Origin: Spirochaetota bacterium
GTDB taxonomy: Bacteria > Spirochaetota > Spirochaetia > Treponematales > Treponemataceae
Direction of reading: 5' to 3'
Assembly (NCBI GenBank): GCA_023398165.1
Contig: JAEWSQ010000014.1
Coordinates: 62,001 to 126,000 of the forward strand
DNA length: 64,000 bases
The translations under genes and the position numbers were made by a program. Positions 34,084 through 43,080 of the stretch are shown here, in pieces. Within the stretch, counting starts at the first letter, position 1, and every line of letters begins with the position of its first letter. Under the pieces are notes generated by a model. The model was not told the origin of the DNA, did no database searches, and saw only the letters and a program-made list of their open reading frames with translations.

Positions 34084-37000
34084 TTATTCTCTTGTTATCT
34101 GGTTTCCATCACCCGATGCTGTATTATCTGTTACATAGACTTCATCTTCAACAGGAAAAGTTCCGCCGTTTTCAACGTAAACTCCGCCGCCGTTGACCGC
34201 TGTGTTTCCGGTAATAGAACCGCTTGTAATGTCAAAGGTACCTCCGGTAGCAACGTAAACCCCGCCGCCGTTTTGCTCACTAATATTCCCTGTTATGTCT
34301 GTTTCAACAATGGTAAGGCTGCCGCCTGCTGTAATATAGGCGCCGCCGCCGGTTAAATAATTCCAATTATTTATGATTTTTCCGCCGTTCATGGTAACAT
34401 TCCCTTTTACATATAACGGCGCAGGATAAGTTCCTTCTGTAATTTTGAAGTTTGTTATCTCAACATTATTTAAAACACAATCTCCATCTACAAGAATACC
34501 TTTATCACTTGTTCCAGTACCTTTAATTGTAATAGTATGGTGCTCATCACCAAGAGTGAGTGTAGAACCATGGCTTACAATAATAAATTCAGCACCGGGG
34601 ACAGAAGCTGTAATAGTGATGTCTTGTGATGCAATAAGCTTTATGTTTTGATCAGCATCCATTGTTATTGTGTTAATATCAATATCACCCTGGAGAATAA
34701 TAGAAACCTCTGTCCCAGTCGGTGCACTTTCTATTGAAGTTATAAGTTCATCTGCTGTTGAAACAACGGCGTCGGCTGTCTGCAGTATTCCGTTATTATC
34801 TATGTACCACTGACTAGTTCCGTCCGGTACAACAGAAAAACGGTTATTATCGGCAGCAGCATGACTGGTCTCCAGTACCTGTGTAATATTTGCATTATAT
34901 TCAGGCGGTATAATTGCTGCAAGTATACCCGTACTTGTGTAATCCCCAGCCTTATGTATTACATTATCGCCAAGCCATATTATACCGGGAGATGTTCCAT
35001 CTGAACCTGATAATTTAAAAGCTTCGCCTGTATAAAAATAACTATTATTTTTATTGCAGACATATACATCATAGGAATTAGCAGCATTAGCGAAAGTATT
35101 TCCCGAAATTAAACCTTTAAGATTTAATGTGTTTTCTATTGAGGGAGTTGGATGAAAATATATGACAGCTTTATCGACAGGGTTTGGATCTATGCAGTTA
35201 TTTTTTTCAACTCTGCTTGTAGAGGTGAACGTTGTTGCGCCATTGATCCCTGCTATGTATACTGCACTTCCGTTATTTGCAGTGTTGTATCCAATATAAC
35301 CGTTAAGAGTAACATTGGATTCAGTTCCTGTAATATATAAGGCACCGCCATCATTAAATGCTGTATTACCGTAAATTTTGCTGTTAGTATCAACAGTAAG
35401 AGTGGTTTTACCTGATCCGATTATATAAACAGCACCGCCATACAAGGCATGATTGTAACCAATGATGGTGTTAGTCAGATTAAGAAATACTTCAATACCA
35501 GGATTCGGAAATACTGCTATGGCACCGCCGTGGCTAGCTTTATTTGAAAAATTACTTAAATCGGGGGCTGTAAAACCGGAAAAATCTGTTATTTGTTTAC
35601 CAACCACACACGAATTCAATGTTACAGTGCCGTTTTTAATATATAATGCTCCGCCTCTGTTGATTACATTACCGCCGTTAAACGTACAGTTAGAAAATTC
35701 AACTTCGCCGCTTGAAAGACAAGCAGCTGCACCGCCGCATTGTTCACCGTCAATAATAGTTCCCTTACCACCTGAGAAAGTAATACTGTTTACTGTAAGC
35801 TTTTTTGAAGAAGCAGAACCTGTAATCTTAATTATTGAGTCATCTGCTGTTGTTGACAGTGTTCGTTTCACTAAAGGATCGCTGCTCTCTACAGTTGTAG
35901 CAGGAAGATTATCCATATCTAATAATAAAAGAGAGCTTAAAATTATATCGTCCATAATTTTTATGGTATAACTTGCGGTACCGTTTTTCTGTATGTATTC
36001 AACATTGTTGATACATGCATCTATTCCAAGCGGATTTGCCTGAGTACCTGAAGCGTCTAAAGCTCCAGCTGCTGAAACATAGCACTCATTCTGCGGCATA
36101 ATATGTACGCTGCATAATTCAATAAAAGCACCGGTAAAACCTGCATAGAAGGTATAGACGGCAGGATCATTTTGAGTAAAGGATAGTGTTGCGGTTGTAA
36201 CAGGAGGCAATAGAGTTTTACTGCCGCTGCCGGAAGTATACTGTATTATGGGATCATACGGTCCGGACCATGAAGTATAGAGAAGTATATTTAAATTAGG
36301 GCTTGACTGCTCAAAAATATGTCTGCCTGAAAAAGTATTTTTTGTAATGCCCCTGTAGGTTAAGTTTACCGGATGTACTTTATTATCAAATTCAAAATCT
36401 GCTGCCTCAGCTCCTATGGCAGCATGTAGCCGGTACATCAGTGAGTCATCATAATCATTAATAGATACAGCGCGTTTTGTTCCGCTATCAATTACCGTCC
36501 CGACTATATCAGTCCAAGTTCCTGAATTATCATACTGAAGTTTGTAAGTCGGCGGAGATGCAGATTCATCTTCCCAAAGGAAAACCGCATTTGCTCCATT
36601 AAAAGCTATATAGGTATTAAAAATTTTAATGGTTTCCGGAGTTATGGTAAAAAAAGACGAAGTATAATGGACAATTCCTGCAGCGTCAGCGTTATTTGAG
36701 ACCGATGTAGTATACGGCTTAATGTGAACAAATTCCTTGTATGCTAAAATTGTAACAAGGGTGTCGGAGGGATCCTTTGCTGTAATTTTAAAATCAAGAA
36801 TATACTTTCCAATTGGAATATTTTCTGCATGTATGTTTACGCCGGTAGTAACAAAATCTGCAGATACTATTGGGCCGCTTACAATAGTTAGTCCTGTATC
36901 AGCTAAATCCATAGTAAGCAGTCTAACCTGCATGGAATCATAGACATAACCCGATGGGAATGCAGAATCCCAGTTGTATGTTACTTTAAACGCTCCATGA

Positions 37001-37470
37001 GCACTTGAGGCGTGCCGCATGGTTAAAACAGGAAGGTTATCTATACTTCCATCCGGTTCGACAGTGAACGAGCAGACATTCTGCAGCTCGCTGACGATGT
37101 TTACTCCGTTGTAACCGATAATCATCAATTCATATTCTATACCAACAACTAAAAGGAATTCATACGGTTCTGTTACTTGTTTTGTTTCTGTAAACGAAAG
37201 TTCAGGATTTTTAGTACACGTAAAGTAAAACTCGTATGAATCTGCAGCAGGAGCAGAACTAATAATTTCGCGGTTTACAGAATCAGTAATGACAAAAGTA
37301 CATTTTGAAATTCCCTCTGAAACAATAAAACCGGTGCTGGTCAACTCTGTTTCATCATGCAGTAAAGAACTCGTATGTATTTGTGTAAAAAAGTTTTCGC
37401 AGGAAATGAGTAAAACTGCACATATCAACACAGCTTCTATAACAATGCTTTTATATACTGATTTTTTCAA
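34084..37470 (-). CDS. Giant beta-helix surface lipoprotein (GGGIY-repeat), copy 2
   Basis: 1128 residues, paralogue of the protein at 30479. The start is TTG at 37470 with GAGG about 8 bases upstream. The lipobox LLISC gives Cys24, followed by ENFFTQIHTSS, nearly the same as TNFFTTIHTNT in copy 1. Fn3-like strands fill about 60-440. Beta-helix coils with GGAL/GGAVYI and GGGVYV words run from about 575 to 870, and a second helix of the same kind ends the protein (GGAYITAGGSLTI, NGGGVYVATGGTF). It follows yicC by 17 bases, so it may share the murC-yicC transcript. Surface exposure is inferred. Confidence 0.8.
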   Translation of the reverse strand: MKKSVYKSIVIEAVLICAVLLISCENFFTQIHTSSLLHDETELTSTGFIVSEGISKCTFVITDSVNREIISSAPAADSYEFYFTCTKNPELSFTETKQVTEPYEFLLVVGIEYELMIIGYNGVNIVSELQNVCSFTVEPDGSIDNLPVLTMRHASSAHGAFKVTYNWDSAFPSGYVYDSMQVRLLTMDLADTGLTIVSGPIVSADFVTTGVNIHAENIPIGKYILDFKITAKDPSDTLVTILAYKEFVHIKPYTTSVSNNADAAGIVHYTSSFFTITPETIKIFNTYIAFNGANAVFLWEDESASPPTYKLQYDNSGTWTDIVGTVIDSGTKRAVSINDYDDSLMYRLHAAIGAEAADFEFDNKVHPVNLTYRGITKNTFSGRHIFEQSSPNLNILLYTSWSGPYDPIIQYTSGSGSKTLLPPVTTATLSFTQNDPAVYTFYAGFTGAFIELCSVHIMPQNECYVSAAGALDASGTQANPLGIDACINNVEYIQKNGTASYTIKIMDDIILSSLLLLDMDNLPATTVESSDPLVKRTLSTTADDSIIKITGSASSKKLTVNSITFSGGKGTIIDGEQCGGAAACLSSGEVEFSNCTFNGGNVINRGGALYIKNGTVTLNSCVVGKQITDFSGFTAPDLSNFSNKASHGGAIAVFPNPGIEVFLNLTNTIIGYNHALYGGAVYIIGSGKTTLTVDTNSKIYGNTAFNDGGALYITGTESNVTLNGYIGYNTANNGSAVYIAGINGATTFTSTSRVEKNNCIDPNPVDKAVIYFHPTPSIENTLNLKGLISGNTFANAANSYDVYVCNKNNSYFYTGEAFKLSGSDGTSPGIIWLGDNVIHKAGDYTSTGILAAIIPPEYNANITQVLETSHAAADNNRFSVVPDGTSQWYIDNNGILQTADAVVSTADELITSIESAPTGTEVSIILQGDIDINTITMDADQNIKLIASQDITITASVPGAEFIIVSHGSTLTLGDEHHTITIKGTGTSDKGILVDGDCVLNNVEITNFKITEGTYPAPLYVKGNVTMNGGKIINNWNYLTGGGAYITAGGSLTIVETDITGNISEQNGGGVYVATGGTFDITSGSITGNTAVNGGGVYVENGGTFPVEDEVYVTDNTASGDGNQITRE

Positions 37471-37487
37471 AATACATCCTCATGGTA

Positions 37488-38354
37488 TTACTCTACATTC
37501 CTAGCCTGTTCACGTACATCTTCCAGTGCATTTTTAGCCTCAATTACAGACTGCCCTACAAGTATCATCTGGTTTTTTGAACCGATAGTATTTATCTCGC
37601 GGTTTATTTCCTGACAGATAAAATCAAGTTTTCTGCCGGGAGCCGGATTCTCTTCTAATTCTTTTCTAATAGAATTTATGTGGCTCTCGAGGCGCACAAT
37701 TTCTTCATTTATGGTGTATTTCATAAGAAGAGCAGCCGTTTCTGTTAGAACTCTCTGTTCATCTGCAATACCTGCAATTTCCAAAAAGCGCGCTCTGATT
37801 GTTTCTTTAAACGAAGTTTCCAGCTGAGGCAGGTATTCTTTAAACACTATACCACTATTTTCAATAATTGCAATATTCTTAAGTAAATCTTTTTTTAGAT
37901 GTTCCCCTTCCCTCTCCCGTTCCTTTGCAAATTGGGCGAGCGCTTCTGCCATAACTGGTTCTATCAGCTTAAAATAAGTGTCATAATCAGTTTCTTTTTG
38001 TGCCGATAATACCCCTTCCTGTGCAATAATGAGGCTTAACGGAACAACTTCCCCTTCTCTGCCCAGGGCTTTTGCAATGCTTAAGACAGCATCCTCGTAC
38101 TGTTTTGCAGCAAGAGGATTTGCTTCGACTTTTACATCGGGGTTTGCCTCTTTTACTCTGATAGATACATCAACCTTACCCCGCAGGATTTGTGAGGAGC
38201 ATATTTCCCTGAATTTCATCTCGAGCCGGCTTAAAAACGGCGGAACATAGACAGAAAGGTCTAAAAACCGTGAATTATAGGATTTTATTTCAACTGATAT
38301 TTGAGCGGTCCCGCACATTTTTTCTATGTAGGCATAGCCTGTCATGCTTTTCAT
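37488..38354 (-). CDS. yicC: YicC family endoribonuclease-like protein
   Basis: 288 residues. Both family ends are present: the start MKSMTGYAYIEKMCG with VEIKSYNSRFLDLSVYVP, and the C-terminal DUF1732 segment KLDFICQEINREINTIGSK. E. coli YicC is an endoribonuclease that promotes turnover of the small RNA RyhB, and related proteins form hexamers that clamp RNA. It follows murC by 12 bases with AAGGA in front, so the two form an operon. YicC usually sits beside gmk; that neighbour is missing here. Confidence 0.93.
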   Translation of the reverse strand: MKSMTGYAYIEKMCGTAQISVEIKSYNSRFLDLSVYVPPFLSRLEMKFREICSSQILRGKVDVSIRVKEANPDVKVEANPLAAKQYEDAVLSIAKALGREGEVVPLSLIIAQEGVLSAQKETDYDTYFKLIEPVMAEALAQFAKEREREGEHLKKDLLKNIAIIENSGIVFKEYLPQLETSFKETIRARFLEIAGIADEQRVLTETAALLMKYTINEEIVRLESHINSIRKELEENPAPGRKLDFICQEINREINTIGSKNQMILVGQSVIEAKNALEDVREQARNVE

Positions 38355-38366
38355 TATTTATCCTTA

Positions 38367-39881
38367 TTATTTACCTGATATTTGTTCAAAAACTGCTTTT
38401 CCCAGTTTCCAGTTGTCGCCTGCCCCCATGGTCACAAAGACATAGCCTTTTTTACCGGCCGGCAGGGGCTCCTGCAGGCGGTCTATAACATACTCTCTTG
38501 CATCCATCACTTCTTCAAAATACCTTACTCTGGAATGATGCTGTTGTGTTTTCTCAAAAAGAATAAGACCGGAAACCTTTCCGTCAAAATCTTCTTTTTT
38601 CTCGCGTGCAGAACTGTATATTTTATGCAGAATTACTTCGTCTGCGGCAGAAAATGAGGCGGCAAACTCTTCTAAAAGCGCATGAGTTCTCGAATACGTG
38701 TGAGACATGAAGTCTGCAATAAGGTAATAATCCGGGTAAAAGGATTTAAATCCTTGGAGTGTTAGTTTTACCGCTGTCGGATGGTGGCCGTAATCGTCAA
38801 TGAAAATAGAAGGAGGAGTATCCGTCATACCGACAATTTCGCTCCTCCGTTTTGAACCTGTGAATCGTGCAAGCGCGTTTTTAATGGTAAGAGCATCAGT
38901 ATTTTTATAGTCTCTTTTTTCTTTAATGAGCTCAATACAGAGAGCTATGGAACCCGAAGCATTGAGAACATTGTGAAAACCCGGCACCTTGAGAATGAAC
39001 TCTGTATCTATTCCTTCGAGGGTAAACTGGTGGCAGCCCTTACTGATGGAGTGAGCTTTTACAAGATACTCGTGCCTAAACTGTCTTTGTTTTTGAAGTT
39101 CCATAAAGTCTGGAGAACTCATACCATAGGGAATATAGTTAATATCCAGCCTTGATTTCATACTGATATTGACCGCTTCACAGGCGCCTTTATCGGATGC
39201 GCAGAATATGAGGGTTCCGTGTTGAGGAAGGAGTTCAATGTATTCGCAGAAGGCCTTTAAAATATCGGCATAGAGGGGGTAATAATCCTGATGGTCGCTT
39301 TCGATGCTCGTAAGGAGGATTTTTTGCGGGTGAAAATGCAGAAAATGGCGTTTGTACTCGCAGGTTTCGGCAACAAAAATATCGGTTCCCTTATTCATCG
39401 TGCACGTTCCGCCGAAGCTCGCAATCGCGCTCCCTGCAAGCACTTGAGATTTTAAATCGAGCTCTTGTAAGATGGTTCCCGTCATGCCGGTTGTGGTCGT
39501 TTTACCGTGAACACCCGCAATACCGCAGCTGTAAGCAGATTCCGAGACCTTTCCCAGGGCTTCCGAGTACTCCATCATGGGTATGTTAAGCCCTTTTGCT
39601 TTTACAAGCTCGCAGTGTGATTTAATATCATAAGCGGATGAATAAAAAAGTACATCAATCTTACTGCTGATATTTTGTTCATCGAACGGAAGGGTCTTAA
39701 TGCCCAGAGATGAAAGTATTTGGTCGGTATAGAAGGTGTCTTCGACATCGCTTCCGGTGATTAAGGCGCCCCGCTCTTTGCAGATTTCTACGAGGGCTGT
39801 CATGCCGGTGCCTTTAATACCGGTAAAATGTATGGTATGTCCGTTCATGTCGAGCGGCAGTGCTGATAATGTATTTTGCAT
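38367..39881 (-). CDS. murC: UDP-N-acetylmuramate-L-alanine ligase
   Basis: 504 residues from the ATG at 39881; the longest frame adds 44 residues over repeat sequence and is rejected, and an ATG at 39848 remains possible. Domain order is that of MurC: Rossmann start HFTGIKGTGMTALVEIC, ATP loop GVHGKTTTTGMTG, VAETCEYKRHF, ESDHQDYY, and the family mark IDDYGHHPTAVKLTL. It adds L-Ala to UDP-MurNAc in the cytoplasm. A related Mpl recycling ligase is possible but less likely, as the D-D-Y-x-H-H-P context is MurC-like. A -10 box ends 9 bases before the ATG and no ribosome binding site is seen. Confidence 0.88.
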   Translation of the reverse strand: MQNTLSALPLDMNGHTIHFTGIKGTGMTALVEICKERGALITGSDVEDTFYTDQILSSLGIKTLPFDEQNISSKIDVLFYSSAYDIKSHCELVKAKGLNIPMMEYSEALGKVSESAYSCGIAGVHGKTTTTGMTGTILQELDLKSQVLAGSAIASFGGTCTMNKGTDIFVAETCEYKRHFLHFHPQKILLTSIESDHQDYYPLYADILKAFCEYIELLPQHGTLIFCASDKGACEAVNISMKSRLDINYIPYGMSSPDFMELQKQRQFRHEYLVKAHSISKGCHQFTLEGIDTEFILKVPGFHNVLNASGSIALCIELIKEKRDYKNTDALTIKNALARFTGSKRRSEIVGMTDTPPSIFIDDYGHHPTAVKLTLQGFKSFYPDYYLIADFMSHTYSRTHALLEEFAASFSAADEVILHKIYSSAREKKEDFDGKVSGLILFEKTQQHHSRVRYFEEVMDAREYVIDRLQEPLPAGKKGYVFVTMGAGDNWKLGKAVFEQISGK

Positions 39882-39890
39882 AACGGAGAA

Positions 39891-39919
39891 AGTATACTGT
39901 AAGTTGAAAGAAATATCCA
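39891..39919 (-). promoter_or_regulatory. Promoter directly in front of murC (TGGATA-17-TATACT)
   Basis: Minus strand: -10 TATACT at 39891-39896 and a weak -35 TGGATA at 39914-39919. Nine bases separate the -10 from the ATG at 39881. The start codon has no ribosome binding site. Confidence 0.5.
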
Positions 39920-39968
39920 GCAAGGAAGACACGGTTATGCTTTGTTGACAAAACCACGGGTGTGCGTT

Positions 39969-40053
39969 GCACACACACAGGCGCTGCGCGCGACACGGTT
40001 GCTTCGCAGACACAGATGTACGCAGATGTACACAGATTTCGGGCGGAGCAAGT
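39969..40053. repeat. Dispersed repeat copy, long
   Basis: Contains GCACACACACAGGCGCTGCG, cgacacggttgcttcgcag, acacagat three times in varied form, and the tail TTCGGGCGGAGCAAG shared with 33859-33926. The GGCGCTGCGCGCGACACGG part is shared with 43921-43941. Confidence 0.8.
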
Positions 40054-40063
40054 AATCATGAAT

Positions 40064-40362
40064 ATCGGCAGGGATGCCGCCGGAGCTGGTTATCATAATG
40101 AGCGAGTTTTTGCGCAGCAAAACACTCGGTAAGTTAGATGTACAGGATGTACATCTAACGACATAATCAGATTTTTCGTAGTGAATATAATGAACTAGAA
40201 AAATCCAGTATAATAACTTCCTTGCATTAACGACCCAAAGGGGCGTATGTACATCTAACGACAGGATCGGCACGGATGCCGCCGGAGCTGGTTATTACAA
40301 TGAGCGAGTTTTACGAAGTGAAACTCGAGAAGTTAGGTGTACAAGGATGTACACCTAACGAC
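40064..40362. repeat. Three 100-base repeat units with conserved hairpins
   Basis: Units 1 (40064-40162) and 3 (40266-40362) share ATGCCGCCGGAGCTGGTTAT, a GAGCGAGTTTT... hairpin and a terminal hairpin with 11-base arms (40133-40143 with 40149-40159; 40332-40342 with 40349-40359). Unit 2 keeps the closing word GTACATCTAACGAC at 40249-40262. The closing words begin exactly 100 bases apart (40149, 40249, 40349). Unit 3 changes one base in both arms of the terminal hairpin, which keeps pairing. Unit 3 ends 3 bases before the stop codon of the LRR gene. Confidence 0.8.
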
Positions 40363-40365
40363 ACA

Positions 40366-43080
40366 TCACAGAGCTGCTTCTATAGCACTTGCATACGTAC
40401 TCCATCCTGCGGCAGTCTTGTATGCGTCTACACTTCCTGCCGGTACGTAGATTTTTCGGGTATAATGATTTCCAGCAAAACCACTTGAGTTCAAAGTTAC
40501 CTTCGACGGATCTGGCTGCTTGACAATTATTGAGGTGATTTCTGTACAGCCGAAAAAAGCACCAGAGCCAATAGAAGTGATGCCCTCAGGTATCGTAATT
40601 GAGGTTAGCTTGCCGCAGTTAGTAAAAGCATCAGAGCCAATAGAAGTAATACCCTCGGGTATCGTGATTGCGGTTAGTCCTGTACAGCCGGAAAAAGCAC
40701 TGTTGCTTATAGAAGTGACGCCCTCGGGTATCGTGATTGAGGTTAGCTTGTTGCAGTTAGTAAAAGCACCAGAGCCAATAGAAGTAACACTATCGGGTAT
40801 CGTGATTGATGTTAGCTTGCTGCAGCTATTAAAAGTATCGTTACCAATAGAAGTAACACCCTCGGGTATCGTGATTGTGGTTAGTCCTGTACAGCCGGCA
40901 AAAGCATTGTTACCAATAGAAGTAACACTATCGGGTATCGTGATTGCGGTTAGTCCTGTACAGCCGTAAAAAGCTTGGTTACCAATAGAAGTGACGCCAT
41001 CGGATATCGTGATTGATGTTAGTCCTGTACAACCGCTAAAAGCCAATTCACCAATAGAAGTGACGCCCTCGGGTATCTCTATTGCGGTTAGTCCTGTACA
41101 GTTGTAAAAAGCATCGTTACCAATAGAAGTAACACTATCGGGTATCGTGATTGCAGTTAGTCCTGTACAGTTCCTAAAAGCACTGTTGCTTATAGAAGTA
41201 ACACTATCGGGTATCTCTATTGCGGTTAGTCCTGTACAGCCGTAAAAAGCTTCGTTACCAATAGAAGTGACGCCATCGGATATCGTGATTGATGTTAGTC
41301 CTGTACAACCGCGAAAAGCATTACTGCCTAAAGAAACAACAGGCATTCCATCAATTTCGTCTGGAATAAACAATACAGTGTCAGTTCCAGTGTAATCAGT
41401 TATTATAATAGTATTCCCGTTAGTTGTGTAAGTAAATTCTGCTAAGGGCAGCCATTTTGCAAAGAGATGTATCTCATCTGCAGTATCTGATGAAATTAAT
41501 CCTTTATTAGCGTATACTGGATTTCCATCTGCTGATTCTGCCCAGCCTGAAAAAATATAGTCTGTACGGATAAAAACATTAGGATTAAGATTAGTAGGAA
41601 TACCGTGCCCGGTAATTTGACTAGCCGTGTTTCCGCTGCCGTCATTTGCATGATATATGATTGAATAAGCCGTTACCCATTTAGCCCAATACTCTTTATC
41701 CCCTGTACTTCCCTTTGTAATACTTGTTACTGCACTTCCTGTAAAACCTGAGTTATTGAACCAGCTAACGAATGTATATCCGTCTTTCTCTGGTATTGGT
41801 AGTGTTATAGTATCCGTTTCCACAGTATAAGTCGTTGGATACGTTCCGCTTAAAGTTCCGCCGTTTGTGTTATACGTTATGGTATAGGTGATCAAAAACT
41901 TAGCCCAATACTCTATATTACCCGTACTTCCCTTTGTAATGCTTGTTACTACGCTTCCGGTACAGCCTGCATTATCGAACCATCCAGAGAAGGTATAGCC
42001 AGTTTTTTCCGGTTCAGGCAGAGATATAGTTTCAGTTTCTACCGTATAGGTCGTCGGGTACGTTCCGCTCAGAGTTCCGCCGTTTGTGTTATACGTTATG
42101 GTATAGGTTATTACGGTCCACTTTGCCCAGATTGCCTTATCTCCGCTGCTGCCCTTTGCTATTTCTGTTACTGCAGTTCCGGTAAAAGAAGCGTTATCGA
42201 ACCAGCCTGAGAATGTATAACCAGTTTTTGTAGGTGAAGCGAGTTTTATGGTCTCAGTTTCTGTTGTGTAGTTTAAGGGGTTCGCTAAGCTGTTCTCTCC
42301 TCCGTTAAGATTGTACTGTATGGTATAGGAACCTAACTTCCATTTTGCATAGAGCGTTATGTTTGCAGTTACGGTATCTTTGGTAAAGTCAAATGCTTTT
42401 GAGAGTGCTTCATCTGTAAACCATCCGTCAAAGCCGTAGCCTGTCCGTGTCGGGCTTGCGCTCTGTATGGCTTTTTCGCCGTGGTTCACCGTAATGGCGC
42501 TCACCTCGGTTCCGCCGTTTGTAACAAAGGTTATGGTGTAAGTCTTAATAATCCACTTTGCATACAGCGTTGTATCTTTAGTGACGGTGTTGACGGTAAA
42601 GTCCCACGCTGTTGTGTAGTCCTCTCCAGTGTACCAGCCTCCAAAGGTATAGCCTTCAAGAACTGGGTCTATAGGCTTCTCTGCCTTTGCCCCATTTTGT
42701 ACACTCACACTCTCTATTTTACTTCCCGCTCCTGTTTCATAGCTTAGGGTAAAAACATCTACTATCCACTTTGCATAGACCGTGATCGTTTGTGTTACCG
42801 GTGTACTTACGGTAAACTCGCTTCCCTCTCCGTTGGCTAATGTGAACCAGCCTCCGAAGGCAAAACCTGATTTCACAGGATTCTCAGGCAGGGCATCTAT
42901 GGTCGTTGAAGGGTATGTAATACTCTTTATGGCAGGGCTTGCCTCTATTTCTGCTTCCTGACTGTCAAAGATGACCTTGTGCTGTATGTTGCCTATTTGT
43001 TCCTGAAAGGTCAAAAAATCGGTACAGGATGTCAGTATGCTTACAAGAACTGCCAGTGTTATAACGATTACTTTTTTCAT
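40366..43080 (-). CDS. Lipoprotein with seven InlB-type B-repeats and twelve TpLRR repeats (BspA-like)
   Basis: 904 residues. Lipobox ILTSC with Cys19, followed by TDFLTF. Residues about 30-540 hold seven B-repeats of the Listeria-Bacteroides type (TYTITYNTNGGTLSG, TGYTFSGWFDN, EYWAKW). Residues about 580-845 hold twelve 23-residue leucine-rich repeats of the Treponema pallidum/BspA type (NAFRGCTGLTSI ... IPDSVTSIG), capped by a VPAGSVDAYKTAAGW segment. Related BspA/LrrA proteins bind fibronectin or mediate co-aggregation, so an adhesin role is reasonable but unproven here. Its ATG overlaps the stop of the barrel gene by one base (TAATG), so the two are coupled. Confidence 0.9.
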   Translation of the reverse strand: MKKVIVITLAVLVSILTSCTDFLTFQEQIGNIQHKVIFDSQEAEIEASPAIKSITYPSTTIDALPENPVKSGFAFGGWFTLANGEGSEFTVSTPVTQTITVYAKWIVDVFTLSYETGAGSKIESVSVQNGAKAEKPIDPVLEGYTFGGWYTGEDYTTAWDFTVNTVTKDTTLYAKWIIKTYTITFVTNGGTEVSAITVNHGEKAIQSASPTRTGYGFDGWFTDEALSKAFDFTKDTVTANITLYAKWKLGSYTIQYNLNGGENSLANPLNYTTETETIKLASPTKTGYTFSGWFDNASFTGTAVTEIAKGSSGDKAIWAKWTVITYTITYNTNGGTLSGTYPTTYTVETETISLPEPEKTGYTFSGWFDNAGCTGSVVTSITKGSTGNIEYWAKFLITYTITYNTNGGTLSGTYPTTYTVETDTITLPIPEKDGYTFVSWFNNSGFTGSAVTSITKGSTGDKEYWAKWVTAYSIIYHANDGSGNTASQITGHGIPTNLNPNVFIRTDYIFSGWAESADGNPVYANKGLISSDTADEIHLFAKWLPLAEFTYTTNGNTIIITDYTGTDTVLFIPDEIDGMPVVSLGSNAFRGCTGLTSITISDGVTSIGNEAFYGCTGLTAIEIPDSVTSISNSAFRNCTGLTAITIPDSVTSIGNDAFYNCTGLTAIEIPEGVTSIGELAFSGCTGLTSITISDGVTSIGNQAFYGCTGLTAITIPDSVTSIGNNAFAGCTGLTTITIPEGVTSIGNDTFNSCSKLTSITIPDSVTSIGSGAFTNCNKLTSITIPEGVTSISNSAFSGCTGLTAITIPEGITSIGSDAFTNCGKLTSITIPEGITSIGSGAFFGCTEITSIIVKQPDPSKVTLNSSGFAGNHYTRKIYVPAGSVDAYKTAAGWSTYASAIEAAL
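40545..41335 (-). repeat. 69-base tandem repeats encoding the TpLRR region
   Basis: About twelve units of one 23-codon repeat. On the plus strand the words ccaatagaagt, tcgggtatcgtgattg and gttagtcctgtacagccg recur at 69-base steps with few changes. This near-identity makes copy number prone to change by slippage or recombination. Confidence 0.85.
41640..42180 (-). repeat. Near-identical 220-base tandem repeats encoding B-repeats 4-6
   Basis: The plus-strand word GTTATACGTTATGGTATAGG occurs at about 41868 and 42091, and other words such as gttccgccgtttgtgt recur at the same spacing. Units 5 and 6 of the protein differ at few codons, which suggests recent duplication. Confidence 0.75.

Noticed and set aside
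40133..40362. Integron attC array
   Set aside because: GTTRRRY and RYYYAAC words occur, but in hairpin order with matching arms. Candidate sites between units lack paired inner L boxes, and no integrase or cassette genes are seen. Kept only as a hypothesis in the repeat finding.
40545..41335. CRISPR-like array (regular 69-base repeats)
   Set aside because: The repeats are codon-phased and encode leucine-rich repeats. There are no unique spacers and no cas genes.
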